From the NCBI GenBank assembly GCA_903813345.2, contig CAIIXF020000011.1, forward strand, positions 625,001-689,000: a DNA stretch of 64,000 nucleotides, read 5' to 3'. Each line of letters starts with the position of its first letter. Positions within the stretch are counted from its first letter, which is position 1. This stretch comes from Owenia fusiformis. Lineage: Eukaryota > Annelida > Polychaeta > Sabellida > Oweniidae. Made by a program: the position numbers and the translations under genes. The notes under the pieces were generated by a model. It did no database searches, had not been told where the DNA came from, and saw only the letters and a list, made by a program, of their open reading frames with translations. This document shows positions 14,007 to 26,582 of this stretch, piece by piece.

Positions 14007-15530
14007 TATGTCTAGCCACGGCGTGCTTAGAGATTTCTAGACTCTTGTCACGCTCTTAGTCCATGGTATGAAATCTATAGGACGTCTAATAAAGGAGTTG
14101 GTAGCACACTATAGCGCAGCGATATTTGACCTTACATTAACATACCTACATATGTCCCCTAATAATTTTTATTTTAAATGTTCAATATACTTCCGGCTTT
14201 TAGGCTGAATTATGCCTGCCATTAACAGAGGTCAAAAAATCACCAAAAAATAAAAGCCCAATTTTTCACAATTTGGAGTACACAATGCAACAGAAAATAA
14301 TGCAAAATGATTTTAAATATATGATTTAGGTTTTAAGCTATAAGTTTGAGGTTATTTTTCTTATCAATACCCAAAAATATGTAATCAGTGTATCGACGTT
14401 TTGTATTGTTTCTCAGGTATTAATAAGATAAATGCTGCAAATAAATCTTTTTTATATTGGTATGACAAATGTTTAAATTATGCTTGTTTTTCACAAAAGG
14501 GGTCTCAATACGTTTTGAGATATGGGCTTTTATTCAGCGGTGAAAATTATCAATAAAGGCGGGCCTGTTGCTCTTGCTTGACTAATTGGGACTACAGCTA
14601 AAATTCTATTTCCCGTAGTTAGATATAGCTTAGTTGCTTATAACACAACCATCAAGACTCGATCGAATTCATGAATAATTGAGAAAAATCGTTATCATTA
14701 TCTTCCTAAAATTTGATTGTATCCAGCAGTAAGGTCGAAAAACAAACAGCCATCAGAAAACTTGATGATAGCCACAAGTAACGTCGAGGAAGAATTTCAA
14801 GGCGTTCGATTGCATATGACTCTAATTGATTATTAGACATGCCCGTGGAACATATGAACATTTCAATACCTCTGTAACCTTTAATTAGATATAAAACTAA
14901 CCTATTTGTTATTGTATTATGTTTTGTAAAACAGGAACAATAATTTGCTATTAGACACCTTGCGATTATATGGAAAAATTCTGGTAATAAAGTGTTTCAA
15001 ATGGTAAGAAAACTAATTTATTCCCAATCATAAATTACCTAAATATTCCATATAATTTTGTTGAATCGGCTTGGCTCATATTTGAAAAATCAAACAAAAT
15101 CTGAAAAACTTACTTGCATAATTACACTAATTAAACACCGACATCTACGGTAAAATTAAATAGTATATTTTTAATGCATGTATTTTATTTTTGTTCGTAT
15201 GCTTAGAATAACGGTCTGTGTCTTATAAAATGTATAAAAGTTCGAATCTAAATATTTACGTTTTTTTTACCCCTTGTGATGAAAGCCGTTTTTCGACCCG
15301 AAAGCCGGAAGTTTTTTTAACAAATGATATTTTAAAAGAATCAAGACATGTACACCTTCATAAATATTGCTTCAAATGTTGCTGCGATATAGTGTGGTAC
15401 GGATCCGTCATATTCGGAAGTCATACCATGGACTATCTGTCCACGTCAGCTCTAAGCACATCTTAGCACGCCTAGAAATCTCTAGATACGACGAGTTTCT
15501 AGACCGGCTAAGCACGAATAGAAATTACCA
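14007..15530. mobile_element. possible ~1.5-kb element with imperfect inverted ends
   Basis: The left end (14007-14066: gtgcttagagatttctag ... agtccatggtatga) has an inverted counterpart at 15419-15530 (tcataccatggact ... gcacgcctagaaatctctag). The right end has extra copies of the cttagcacg and tttctag words, so the termini are internally repetitive. No transposase ORF lies between them. Exact ends and target duplication could not be fixed. Confidence 0.45.
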
Positions 15531-15700
15531 GATATTCCACATTTGATGCAGTGCCTGGGACTTGGGAAACGGACATTTTCCAAAAATACTGTTTTGCAGA
15601 AACAAATAAAGTACTAATATGCATCGATTGATTGTATCTATCCCTTTGTGTTGATGTAATTTAAAATGATTAAATGTACTTTACAGACAGTAGAAAATTA

Positions 15701-16095
15701 AAGGACGATTCTCGGTTTGGAGAACGAAGTTCATCAATCTAAATGAGCATTATCCCTGCTTCGGACAAATTTGATTTTTTTTACATAATATAGATTTGAC
15801 TGTCTTCTTTTGAATAGTCATAATTTAATTTGGGTAATATTTCTAGATTTGTCGCAAAAAGATATTAGCGCAGTACACTGATGAACTTCTTTCCCCAAAT
15901 CGAGACGTTGTATTTTATTGAATCGGTCTAATTGAGCGTTATCCCTGCTTCTGACCAATTTGTTATTTTTAAATCTTGTAGATTTAAATGTCCTCTTTTG
16001 AATTTTCCATAGTTTAATTTGGGTAATATTTTTATATTTTTCATGAAAAAAATTATTAGCCCAGGAGACTGTTCTCCAAACCGAGAATCGTCCTT
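15701..16095. mobile_element. 395-bp MITE with TA target duplication and internal duplication
   Basis: Perfect inverted ends of about 25 bp starting AAGGACGATTCTCGGTTTGG at 15701 and ending with its complement at 16095, flanked by TA on both sides (15699-15700, 16096-16097). The interior is a diverged direct duplication of about 190 bp: gagcattatccctgcttc recurs as gagcgttatccctgcttc, and taatttgggtaatattt occurs twice. The TA duplication fits a Tc1/mariner-type source. Non-autonomous. Confidence 0.9.
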
Positions 16096-16411
16096 TATAT
16101 CGTTTCTTTATCTGGCTTTTTTCTTAATCCCAAATACAATGTACAATATGTACACGTAGGGCTTAGACCCGAAATCCAAGATTTCTGAACATGAAATTCA
16201 TTCCTGGCGTTTGAAACTTGATTCAGAAGTTAGATTGTCAAAACAAAACGATTTTGCATACGGATCCTGGTTGATTCATCCAGACAGAGTCCCTGATCTG
16301 ATTTCCAAAAGGGCTCTAGAAAAGGGGTTTCGTTGTCCGGTACTTTCCCACATAAAATTATTGTACCGTTTGGAAGAACAGACTTCCTTCTTAAAGAAAA
16401 CACCTCTTCTA

Positions 16412-17200
16412 TTGATAGAAACAGGGGCAAAAGGCACCAAAACGGGGTTAGACAAGGTGGCATTTTGAAGTCTCACTTTCTTATCACGATTCCAGGTAAA
16501 CCATCAGACGGATTTACTTCAAATTTTCACACATGTTACATGGTAAGAAGTTCTAGAGCTGATTAACTTTGCGGCAAGAGAGATCTTGCATTCTGGCAGC
16601 CATCTTGGAATTTTTTTTAGATAAATATTGTCATCGCGATTTCACAAAAACCACGTAACAGATGTACTTCAAATGTTCACACATGTTACATGGTAAAAAG
16701 TCCTAGACCTCATTATTTTTTCGGTGGCCATCTTGCGATTCTGGCAGCCATCTTGGACGTTTTAAGATAAATCTTGTAATCACAATTTCAGGAAAACCAA
16801 ACGGATTTACTTCAAATTTCCACATATATGATATGGTAAGGAGTTCTAGAGCTAATTGACCTTTCGGCGGCCATCTTGCATTCTGGCGGCCATCTTGAAG
16901 TTTTTTGGATAAATCTTGTCATCGTGATTCCAGGAAAACCACTTTACTGATTTTCTTGAAACTTTTACACATGTTACATGATTCCAAACTTGTCATGCTG
17001 AGAGAACATTGTACATATTTGTAAAGAAAATCAATAAAAAAGAACTTTGACATTATATGCCCCTATTGTGGATGCATCATTTGGGATGATTTTTGGCCAA
17101 AATCCTTGAACAGGTCTGTATGATATCATATTTTATATTGATAGAAACATGGGCAAGAGTCGCTACAATTGGGTAACACAAGGTGATGTTCTAAAATACA
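16412..17200. repeat. ~145-bp tandem repeat block with flanking 61-bp direct repeats
   Basis: About three and a half diverged units carry the series caggaaaacc, gatttacttcaaatt, cacatgttacatggta, gttctagagct and ttctggcagccatcttgga; the last starts at 16591, 16739 and 16881. A 61-bp segment beginning attgatagaaaca occurs before (16412) and after (17138) the block. The word order matches the units at 29740-30670, so the two blocks are distant relatives. Confidence 0.75.
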
Positions 17201-17547
17201 TATTTTTACTCTGCTTCTGTACTTTATACCACTTAAATGCATTTTGTGTATGACATCGATTGATTTTTAGAATAAATAACTACATTTCATCAAAAAGAAA
17301 AAAGATTATTGAAAACGTCAAACATTTCTTTGAAATCCATTATTGCACAGCGATTTGTATGCGAAATGTATGCTAAACTGGCCTTGATCTGAGTATATAA
17401 CGGAATTAAAGCTCTTTTAAAAGAAAATATGAATATGTGGAAAATCTTTCACTGTGCATCATGTCACCGAAATGTTCTTCATGTAGTTGAATTATCTTCT
17501 GGACAGGTGATCATACAGAAGGAGAGACCTGCGTGTCATATCCTTAC

Positions 17548-18950
17548 AACAGGATCTTAAGAGGTTCTGGACAAATCATTTGATTCTGGACTTGTCATAT
17601 TTTTTTTTCAACGAAATCACATCCAAGGGTTGAATTTTTATTAGCTATTTAGAGAGTAAGTCCTGCCTAGTATTAATTTCAATAAAAAGTTAAAATAGAA
17701 CCCTATTTGAGAGTCAATCTAATACTTACATTACATTGATAAATTAAGGCAAATCCTGAAATATTTTTAAAGTGCATTTTAATGAAATATTATCCAGCAA
17801 GTATCTAGATGAAACGGTCTTATTTAAATACAAATCATAACATTATGATATTTTTCATGAAACATTTTTCATTTTTCATTTAGGTGAAAACCCTTACATG
17901 ATGATGTGTTTTCATAACTTCTGTCATAAAATTCCATCAAAGGGTGAAGATAAAATGATCGAATTTAAGTGATTTAAGGATCACGAGAATATGTTTTCTT
18001 GGATATTTTCTATGAAATCCCATCTAATGGTCAAGGTAAAATTTTGATTTTGATTTGGTATTACGTCACGTGTTCCAAAGATCCATATAAGGCCCATAGA
18101 ACCATATAGGAACGTCATTTTGAATGTCACGTGATAGATCCATATAGGGCTTTTAGAACCATGTCGGGAAAGATGAGGGGAAGCCCCTGACACCTGTTTC
18201 ACGATTTTATCCGAACGTTGTTCGGATCATTTCGGTTTTTATGCACTTCATTATTGTACCGAAGTTTGCCGATTCGATTCGTCGTATTTCGGAATCCTGG
18301 TGACAATTTTATACTCCATTTGGAGTATTTTTGATCTACTTCTTATGACGAAAATTCCCGAACCTAGTTCGGATTAAACCGGATTTTCTGACCTACCTTA
18401 TCTACCGAGATTTAACGAGTTACATTCGTCTCATTTCGGAATCCTGGTGACAATTTTATACTCCATTGGAGTATTTTTGATCTACTTTTTCTGGATTTTG
18501 CCCTACTTATTATATCTTGACAACAAGCAAATCAAAAAATTCGACATGAACGGGTCTCGATCAACTAACCTTGAGCGTGGAAGCCAGGCACGCTAACCAT
18601 GAGGCCAACGTGCTACCGATATGAAAGAACAAAAGTATTATATATTTATACCGAGCGTCAATTCAAAATGATCCTCACTTTTGACTCCACTTAAATACGA
18701 CTCGTCAGTTGTATCCAGAATAGGTGAACGCCTATGGCGCTAGTGAATAACCAAGTCCCAGGTGAGTGGTTCGTATCCCTCCGTGATATACTATTTTTGT
18801 TTTATTAAATACGACAGAAAGGAGCAAGGTGTAGTTTGAAAACAAGACGTTAGTTTGTTTCAAAACAGTTTGGAAACATTAATCTCTGATAATTTAAGAT
18901 TTTCCACTCCTGAAGGGACTCTAGATCTATGAAATTCATTAATCCACTCA
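17548..18950 (-). repeat. left arm of the 8.6-kb inverted structure
   Basis: Contains two copies of a ~145-bp module (tactccattggagtatttt ... gattccgaaatgagacg region); the right arm carries three, which explains the length difference. It also contains the tRNA-like module at 18551-18620. A 73-codon ORF at 17981-18202 is mirrored in the right arm only because the DNA is duplicated. Confidence 0.88.
18551..18620 (-). repeat. tRNA-like module (left arm copy)
   Basis: Reverse complement of the module at 24941-25010, with the same A-box-like and B-box-like words. It is part of the foldback arm and not an independent gene. Confidence 0.5.
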
Positions 18951-19640
18951 GTAAAAATACGATTTCTCTGCAACCTGATGTCCAATCAAGATCATTCAAA
19001 TATATATGTGTTCCTGACACGTTTGGGCGTCCGGGAATAGCAAGGTCCACAAGACAAAATTTGAGATTCACAAACAAGATTGCTTGTGAAAACTATTTAC
19101 AAAAGTGTTCCAGAGACTCTAATCTACTTGGCTAAGGTTTTATTTGAAGATACATTGCCTTATTAAGCAGGTAGAGGGGCATACAGAATACGGAAGCAAA
19201 TGCTATGTTGAAAATTTTCAATTTTTTCAATTTGAACCTGTTATTACATGTCACGTAGGCCAGTGTTTTATATGGGGATTATATGTACTTTACTTGTTTA
19301 CATGAACGTAAATCATTACATGAAATCTGCATTCTTCCGGGTTTAATCTGGGTTTGTATTGTCTTATTGGGGCTTTTCGACTTTAAAACAAACCCTACCT
19401 AAATGGATTGTGTCTCGGGAACGTTTTTGTAAATAGTTATTATAAACAATTCTGAAAGAATATCACATATTTTTGTCTTCCCGATTTCAGTCATGAATAA
19501 CGTCAATTTCTCGTGCAAACATTGGGTAGACGTTGTCATAACCGGATGCTAGAACGTGTCAGGAACATATAGATACTCGAATGATGTTGATTGAACATCA
19601 GGGTGCAGAGAAATCGTAATTTCACTGAGTGGCTTCACGA
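18945..19640. repeat. secondary inverted repeat inside the 8.6-kb structure
   Basis: 18945-19135 (ccactcagtaaaaatacgat, gtgttcctgacacgtt, aactatttacaaaa) matches the reverse complement of 19395-19645 (cactgagtg, aacgtgtcaggaaca, tttgtaaatagtt) with gaps. The following sequence at 19665-19695 repeats actcgtcagttgtatccag from 18695-18715 in direct orientation. Confidence 0.7.
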
Positions 19641-19921
19641 AAAAATAAGCAGCACTTTAGGCCACCTTAAATACAACTCGTCAGTTGTATCCAGTTGGAA
19701 TCCCAGCGTATTTTTTTTATTTTTTTAATGATATGGTTGTGCTTTGATTTTACGCTGAAAACATTTATAACTACGTCAATTTTATCTTAAAACATTTATT
19801 ATCTTTTCAGTTGTATTAAAATGTAAAATATGATGTATATGTCAGCTTATTGCTTTCTGGAGAACAGTCAAGGTTTAAATTTGGTACAATGAATCGGACA
19901 CTCCATGCATGTAAATCGACA

Positions 19922-21690
19922 TGGTTATAACATTGAGCTCAATGCAGTAAATTAGTTATTTCTATGAATCACAGCGGGATTGGTTTCATTTTATATGATT
20001 GCCAACTCTGGCGGTATTTTTGTAAATGCTTTTGACCGCGGTAAATGTGAAACTGATACAGTTGTGTATTATTCAATTGTTTTATGTCTTGGTCACATTT
20101 GCTCCGATTTTCACTACGACGCCCGGCCGATTGAGTATTGTGTTTAGAAATGTATTCAATTTTGAACAAAATACTCGCAGCAAATGTGATCCAGGCATTA
20201 CACAGCGGTCTTTCGAACATACTATTGTTGCATAACCACGACCCAGCCAATTTTAAAACCATACTCCTTATTTAAATCCAACGATAGGAGCTCATGGAAA
20301 GTATACATTTTAACTTTTATACATCTTTACAAATACTAGAAATCTACATGTTCGAGTGGATCACGAAGGGTCCCCACATAGCAGCAGTCTCCATAAAATG
20401 CAAAATACCTGTATTGATAACTTGACTTTGACTGATTTTTGAATTGAGATGAACTTGTTCAAACCTCGTGAAACGCCAGATACTAGTACCTAGATGTGAC
20501 CATGAAATAATGTTGGCCAATACACATTGACTTTGACCTTAGGTCACCTAATCATGTGTCGTCAAGGGTCATTGTAGCCCTCAAGGTCCTTACAACGCCA
20601 AATACTTAGATATTAATTTTTGATCTTGAAACAAACTTGACCCAGTAACATTGGTCTTGAACTCAGTTCACCTAATCGTTGGTTGCCAAGGGTCACAGCA
20701 GCCCAAAGGACTTTAAATCACCAAATACCTAGATATTGATATTTTACATAGGAATGACCTTGACTTCAGGTCACCTAATCATGCCTCATCAAGGGTCGAA
20801 TCTCAGACCGAGGGTAAAAAACGCGTAAACCTAGATATTGACATTTTAAAGAGAGAATCGGATCTAGCAAGCAGTCTAACAAAAAAAATGTTTCAATTTT
20901 AGAATATTTCTGGCTTATGTCATTCCTTTTCATGTCTATTTTCTAAAAATATAATCCCAAAAGTGCACACTTTATTTCAGGAAAACAACAATGACTTTTG
21001 TATATTTCTTCTATAAGAATGGTTACTTATTATTTACAATTTTGCACTTTTAATCTATTATAACTTCATCAATTTCTAACATATCGTAAATATTTTGTGA
21101 GATATTGTATTTGAGATTGTAAGGAATAGTGTACGTCAGTTGTACATGTTGCTTGTAATTTTGTCACCTCCCTATATCTGATTCTGCCTTTAACCTAGAA
21201 TGACTTTGACCTCTGACCTTAGTAGAACGCTCACTGGCCCATCAAGTATGAGGGCAAAAGGAGATGTCGAGACCTACTATAAAGCATGTTCGGTCTGTCT
21301 GTCATTTTGTCTGTCTGTCGGGACATCTCCTTCTACACCATTTAACCTTAGTAAGTTGGTCTCCGAAGGTCAGAGTTAAGTTCATTCAAAGGTAAACGAT
21401 CAATGTCTAGGTATTTGGCGTTTGATGATACTATGGCCCTTGGCGAATTATGATTAGATGAACCTAGGTCAATATTAATGTTTCTTGTACAAGGTCATCC
21501 CAAGGTCAAAGATAAATGTATTTTACGTTTCAAGACCTTTGGACAAATTCGATTCAATTCAAGAATCGGTCAATGTCAAAAAATCAATATACAGGTATTT
21601 TGTATTTTTTGTAAAGATGTATTAAAGTTAAAATGTAAACAGAGATAAAATAGGTTAGCTCCTATCGTTTCCTTGTGTATACGTTTATGT
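19922..21690. mobile_element. composite element with long imperfect inverted arms; relative at 31511-31730
   Basis: 19922-20002 (gttataacattgagctcaat ... ggattggtttcattttatat) is repeated in direct orientation at 31511-31590. From 20279 (acgataggagct ... ttatacatctttacaaata) to 21671 (tttgtaaagatgtat ... agctcctatcgtt) the ends are inverted. The arms hold tandem phrases of the type 'ggtcacctaatcatg ... aagggtc' and 'aaatacctagatattga' in one orientation on the left and the other on the right. The centre has a (gtct)n run near 21293-21325. No transposase. Confidence 0.65.
20089..20207 (-). mobile_element. ~119-bp MITE, family of 2869-2965
   Basis: Inverted ends: left ttggtcacatttgctccg, right gcagcaaatgtgatccagg. 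The core shares cgattgagtatt and attcaattttgaacaa with 2869-2965 in the opposite orientation. Confidence 0.72.
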
Positions 21691-24170
21691 CTCTGCGTAA
21701 TAACGCAGATGCAAGCAGGTAGTTACCAGTCTCACCACAAGGTGGCTTGTTCGGGTCAGATAGCATGGCGGGTATGGTAGAAAGTTCCCTTTAACTTAAA
21801 GTACATCTGTTTTCGTGGTTCAATTTTCATATCACCCTTAAAATGTATCTAATAGCAATGCAAATTAAGATATGTCCAGTGAAAGAAAATGCAATACAAG
21901 AATAGATATATCACTTTTTGTGAATTTGTAACAATGGGGTTATTTTTTTTATATGTAACATGGTCATTTTCACATTTTATATTATTACTGTTCATATTAA
22001 TCAATCCCTATTCATCTCAATATAACAGGTCCCTAAGTAGGTTGTTTGCAGTTTTACTCTTTTAATACCATGTTCCCTTTTCACCTTTTATTGAAACCAG
22101 TTATTCAACTATGCAAACTGTGTCAGTTTTATATATCTATTGTTCCCTTATATGGTCTTTCTCACTCACATGTAGCTGAGTTTGGGCGTTGTCTTGTCAG
22201 TAGTTGTTGTAAGACACACTACCCTACCACGTGACCACGTTTAAAATGGAAACAGGGTACAGCTAAGTTGCAAATGGAGGACGTGGGTTTAATTCCATAT
22301 TTCTGAACGTAAAATACATTTTACATTTATTTCTAGTATTCTACCAGACATAGAATTGATTCATCAAGCAGTTTGTAGAATATTGTTGGCAAAAAACCAC
22401 TTTAGGCAAAGATAGATAATAGTGGGCGCAGTGAAGCAAAACTCAATGCAATACACGATACATTTCAGTAAATCTATCAACGTACAGGGAGCATGTAAGT
22501 TTCCCTTTGAAAATGTTACATTGATATGTTACAAAAAACCCAGTTAACTGTTATTTAAACTGCGTGTCATCGTGTTATATGTGGATACGTTTTCCAGTAT
22601 GTTATTCAACTGTATTTTTGTGAATTAATTGTTTTTCTAAAATCTTAAGATGCAAAAAACGTCGTCCCAGAAATGTATCTTTACTTTGCCGTAAGGCATA
22701 ACATATTGTGAAACATTTTTCCTCTTGTCACAAAGAGGATAATGTTTGTTTCGAGGTGTCTTGTGATGAGCGTTTAATGATTAAATGCAAAATCACTGGA
22801 GCAGATACCATCCAAAAACATCTGACATTCAACACGTCATATAAGACTACATCGATCTGGTAATAGTTTTTTTACAATAATAGAGAAATACGATGTCATC
22901 AGCGCTACAGCAAATCGTGGAGAACAAAATGCTCTCAAGTCGTGGCAGGATGGTATTTTGAACAAAATATTTTAAATGATCGTTTTTTGAGGACGGTAGT
23001 GAATTAGACCATTCAAGGGGCTATATAGAACATTAGAAAGATTCTTTACATGTAGTTCAGGCAGTTTTAATTATTCTGAATAGCGGGTAGTTATTAATCC
23101 TGATAGCGGATAGTCATTTATCATTAACGTGTTCACATTTGATTTCGTTATTTCCTTTCAAGTTGATACCCCAGTAACACGTATAATCTAGCGTTCTGTA
23201 ATGACTAAAATGCATACTAGTATACGACCTGAAAGCCCGTGTCTAAATCTACAAAATAATGTTTACTTTATTTGGATTAAATAACAATTGATGACACCTC
23301 AAAGCATCAACAGGCGGCCTTTTTAGCATTATTTTCACTGTTTGCAACGTAAATGTACATGAGATCGGGACATAGTATGTCTGTATAATCAGCTTACTTT
23401 CTCGCTCCCTGTACTAATGAGCAATTTACATTCCTTGTACCCTGTATTGATCACCTTTTGCATCTGTGTACCGTGTACTATGACATATCAAATATTTTAA
23501 AATTTAAAACGATATTATTTACATTCTTTCTTCAACTATCATATAACTTGGAACATGGACTTCACTATTGCAACACTGAAGTTCAGCGAATAGCAATATT
23601 GACTCACTCCGAGCACCAAACGTATTAACCTTTTGACTAAGCAGTCGAAATACTCAAAAGCGACGTGGTTGAAAGCCAAAAAATTCGCGCATGCGCTATC
23701 GAGGTAGGGTAGTGTGTAAGAGTTCATGTTGTACATTACAGAGCATTGTATTTTGAACATTGAAGTTTGAAATATACTAGTTTATATATATTTTAATTTG
23801 AAGTTCGAGTTATTTTATTGCCACCCACGGGACTTCCACACGCCCATTTACATATAACGCATTGAAACAACTTTAAAAAGTGAGCAATGTCAGTGTTGTG
23901 ATAACAACGCCCCTCATACCTATTTATTACAGGTCGTGTAGACCATTGTTGCCTGATTTATAGCAATAACATTGACTTTTGCACGTTGATGATGATGCGC
24001 CTTTTATAATAGATCTCATATCTTAGAAACGTATCAGTTCAAAAAAATACTAGAAGACCTTACATATTTTGCCATTGCAGAAATCGCCTACCCCCCCCCC
24101 CATCCATCCATTTTGTATGATCACCGGGCGTGATTTAAGCTGCTGATATTCTTCTTTAAACAAGTCTATA
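21691..24170. other. spacer of the 8.6-kb structure, no gene seen
   Basis: AT-rich sequence with a poly-C run near 24091-24101. Several ORFs of 60-73 codons have no recognisable features. Confidence 0.5.
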
Positions 24171-24174
24171 AGTT

Positions 24175-24352
24175 GGACTCCTTTTAAAGAAGCTTTGAAC
24201 TGAATTTGCACTGCTTAATGCTGAAATTTTATTGTTTATCCATACATTTTAAGAAAAAATGTATAAAAAGAGATGTTAAGCCAAATGTTGCCCTAAAAAT
24301 TCAGAAAATGTAAAAATTTCGAATTTTCTATGTACATGCCTTGTTGCCCCTT
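24175..24352 (+). repeat. dispersed ~180-bp repeat, copy 1
   Basis: Matches 62063-62243 in direct orientation: gaagctttgaactgaattt, cttaatgctgaaatt, tttatccatacat, aaatgttgcc, ttgcccctttaa in the same order and spacing. Roughly 75-80 percent identity by eye. Could be a SINE tail or MITE. Confidence 0.8.
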
Positions 24353-24479
24353 TAAGAAGCTCAATATGTAAATTATCTAATCAAACACTTCGTCCACCAT
24401 TTTGAAACACTAATCAATCCAATCTGTGCTAGCGATTCATAGGGCGAGCCATTTGGATATTTCCAGGCTTCGTACACAC

Positions 24480-24605
24480 CTGCAAATGTCAGGGAAATTG
24501 ACTTAATTTTCCAAGTGCTGGAAATGTCAGGGAATTTTAAAATCAGGTCAAAAGGGCCAAAGATGACCGGGAATTTTGAAACGGTAGATATGTCAGGGAA
24601 ATTGG
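24480..24605. repeat. short minisatellite, core aatgtcagggaaatt
   Basis: The core occurs four times in about 125 bp (near 24485, 24527, 24560 as a variant, and 24590), abutting the inner end of the right arm of the 8.6-kb structure. Confidence 0.65.
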
Positions 24606-24608
24606 ATT

Positions 24609-26143
24609 GAGTGGATTAATGAATTTCATAGATCTAGAGTCCCTTCAGGAGTGGAAAATCTTAAATTATCAGAGATTAATGTTTCCAAACTGTTTTGAAA
24701 CAAACTAACGTCTTGTTTTCAAACTACACCTTGCTCCTTTCTGTCGTATTTAATAAAACAAAAATAGTATATCACGGAGGGATACGAACCACTCACCTGG
24801 GACTTGGTTATTCACTAGCGCCATAGGCGTTCACCTATTCTGGATACAACTGACGAGTCGTATTTAAGTGGAGTCAAAAGTGAGGATCATTTTGAATTGA
24901 CGCTCGGTATAAATATATAATACTTTTGTTCTTTCATATCGGTAGCACGTTGGCCTCATGGTTAGCGTGCCTGGCTTCCACGCTCAAGGTTAGTTGATCG
25001 AGACCTGTTCATGTCGAACTTTTTGATTTGCTTGTTGTCAAGATATAATAAGTAGGGCAAAATCCAGAAAAAGTAGATCAAAAATACTCCAATGGAGTAT
25101 AAAATTGTCACCAGGATTCCGAAATGAGACGAATGTAACTCGTTAAATCTCGGTAGATAAGGTAGGTCAGAAAATCCGGTTTAATCCGAACTAGGTTCGG
25201 GAATTTTCGTCATAAGAAGTAGATCAAAAATACTTCAATGGAGTATAAAATTGTCACCAGGATTCCGAAATGAGACGAATGTTAACTCGTGAAATCTCGG
25301 AAGATAAAGTAGGTCAGAAAATCCGGATTAATCCGAACAAGGTTCGGGAATTTTCGTCATAAGATTAGATCAAAATACTCCAAATGGAGTATAAAATAGT
25401 CACCAGGATTCCGAAATACGACGAATCGAATCGGCAAACTTCGGTACAATAATGAAGTGCATAAAAACCGAAATGATCGATAAAATCGTGAAACAGGTGT
25501 CAGGGGCTTCCCCTCATCTTTCCCGACATGGTTCTAAAAGCCTTATATGGATCTATCACGTGACATTCAAAATGACGTTCCTATATTGTTCTATGGGCCT
25601 TATATGGATCTTTGGAACACGTGAACTAATACCAAATCAAAATCAAAATTTTACCTTGACCATTGGATGGGATTTCTTAGAAAATATCCAAGAAAACATA
25701 TTCTCGTGATCCTTAAATCACTTAAATTCGATCATTTTATCTTCACCCTTTGATGGAATTTGATGACAGAAGTTATGAAAACACATCATCATGTAAGGGT
25801 TTTCACCTAAATTGAAAATGAAAAATGTTTCATGAAAAATATCATAATGTTATGATTTGTATTTAAATAAGACCGTTTCATCTAAATACTTGCTGGATAA
25901 TATTTCATTAAAAATGCACTTTAAAAATATTTCAGGATTTGCCTTAATTTATCAATGTAATGTAAGTATTAGATTGACTCTCAAATAGGGTTCTATTTTA
26001 ATTTTTTATTGAAATTAATACTAGGCAGGACTCACTCTCTAAATAGCTAATAAAAATTCAACCCTTGGATGTGATTTCGTTGAAAAAAAAATATGACAAG
26101 TCCAGAATCAAATGATTTGTCCAGAACCTCTTAAGATCCTGTT
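24609..26143 (+). repeat. right arm of the 8.6-kb inverted structure
   Basis: Reverse complement of 17548-18950 with one additional ~145-bp module. The modules run about 25065-25205, 25206-25350 and 25351-25440, each with aggattccgaaat and aatggagtataaaat. The outer end stops at CCTGTT before the TTAC flank. Confidence 0.88.
24941..25010 (+). repeat. tRNA-like module, possible SINE head
   Basis: TGGCCTCATGGTTAGCG resembles a pol III A box, and GATCGAGACC about 30 bases later a weakened B box. Between them CTTCCAC sits where an anticodon loop would be (Gly TCC-like). Acceptor pairing is poor, so it is a tRNA-derived fragment carried by the arm and not a tRNA gene. Confidence 0.5.
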
Positions 26144-26507
26144 TTACTAAATATAAACAAAAATGAGAAAGGAAAAAAGTGTAAAGCAACCTAGTGGGAA
26201 AAGCAAACTCTTAAGTGTAAAACTGGCAAACAAAAATCAAACCTGAATATCCCAAAACAATAATCTAATATGGGAATAAACAGTATCCACACCGTTCAAT
26301 GACCAATTCCTCATCAACGACCACAACTCCAAGGGACATTCCATTCATACTGAAGTCATTAAAATACATGTTGAAGAAAAATTGAAAATAATGATATCCA
26401 ATACTCATAAGATCAAAAATAGTCGTAGATACTAGTACTCATAAAAGCTGCAGATAACGTTTCTTCATCGGGAAAGCAAGCTGTCTCTTAGTCAGATATT
26501 AACTAAC

Positions 26508-26582
26508 GAGCCGGTTGAGAGCACCAGCATGTCAAACTATGTGAATGGGCTCTGTATCCACGATGTTGCGAGTTCGTGACAC
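26508..26582 (+). repeat. weak tRNA-like sequence, possible SINE remnant
   Basis: ACGAGCCGGTTGAGAGCACC is A-box-like and GAGTTCGTGAC at about 26570 is B-box-like, with plausible spacing. The cloverleaf is not convincing. Confidence 0.28.

Larger units (their letters stand above)
17548..26143. mobile_element. 8.6-kb foldback-type structure with ~1.4-kb inverted arms
   Basis: Arms 17548-18950 and 24609-26143 are reverse complements for most of their length at high identity. The outer ends read AACAGGATCTTAAGAGG on the left and the complement on the right. The 4-bp flanks TTAC (17544-17547 and 26144-26147) look like a target duplication. The spacer (18951-24608) has no transposase and contains other nested elements. 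Long arms plus a non-coding centre resemble foldback elements. An old inverted segmental duplication is the alternative, but the matching TTAC argues for transposition. Confidence 0.75.

Noticed and set aside
16211-16468. Three overlapping ORFs of 66-85 codons on both strands
   Set aside because: Partly inside the 61-bp direct repeat flanking the tandem block; no protein features.
17981-25709. Apparently conserved peptide (QVSGASPHLSRHGSK) in two places
   Set aside because: The positions are mirror images in the arms of the 8.6-kb inverted structure; conservation follows from DNA duplication.
17548-26143. Polinton/Maverick interpretation of the long-TIR structure
   Set aside because: No polymerase, integrase, protease or ATPase coding sequence in the spacer, and the flank duplication appears to be 4 bp, not 6.
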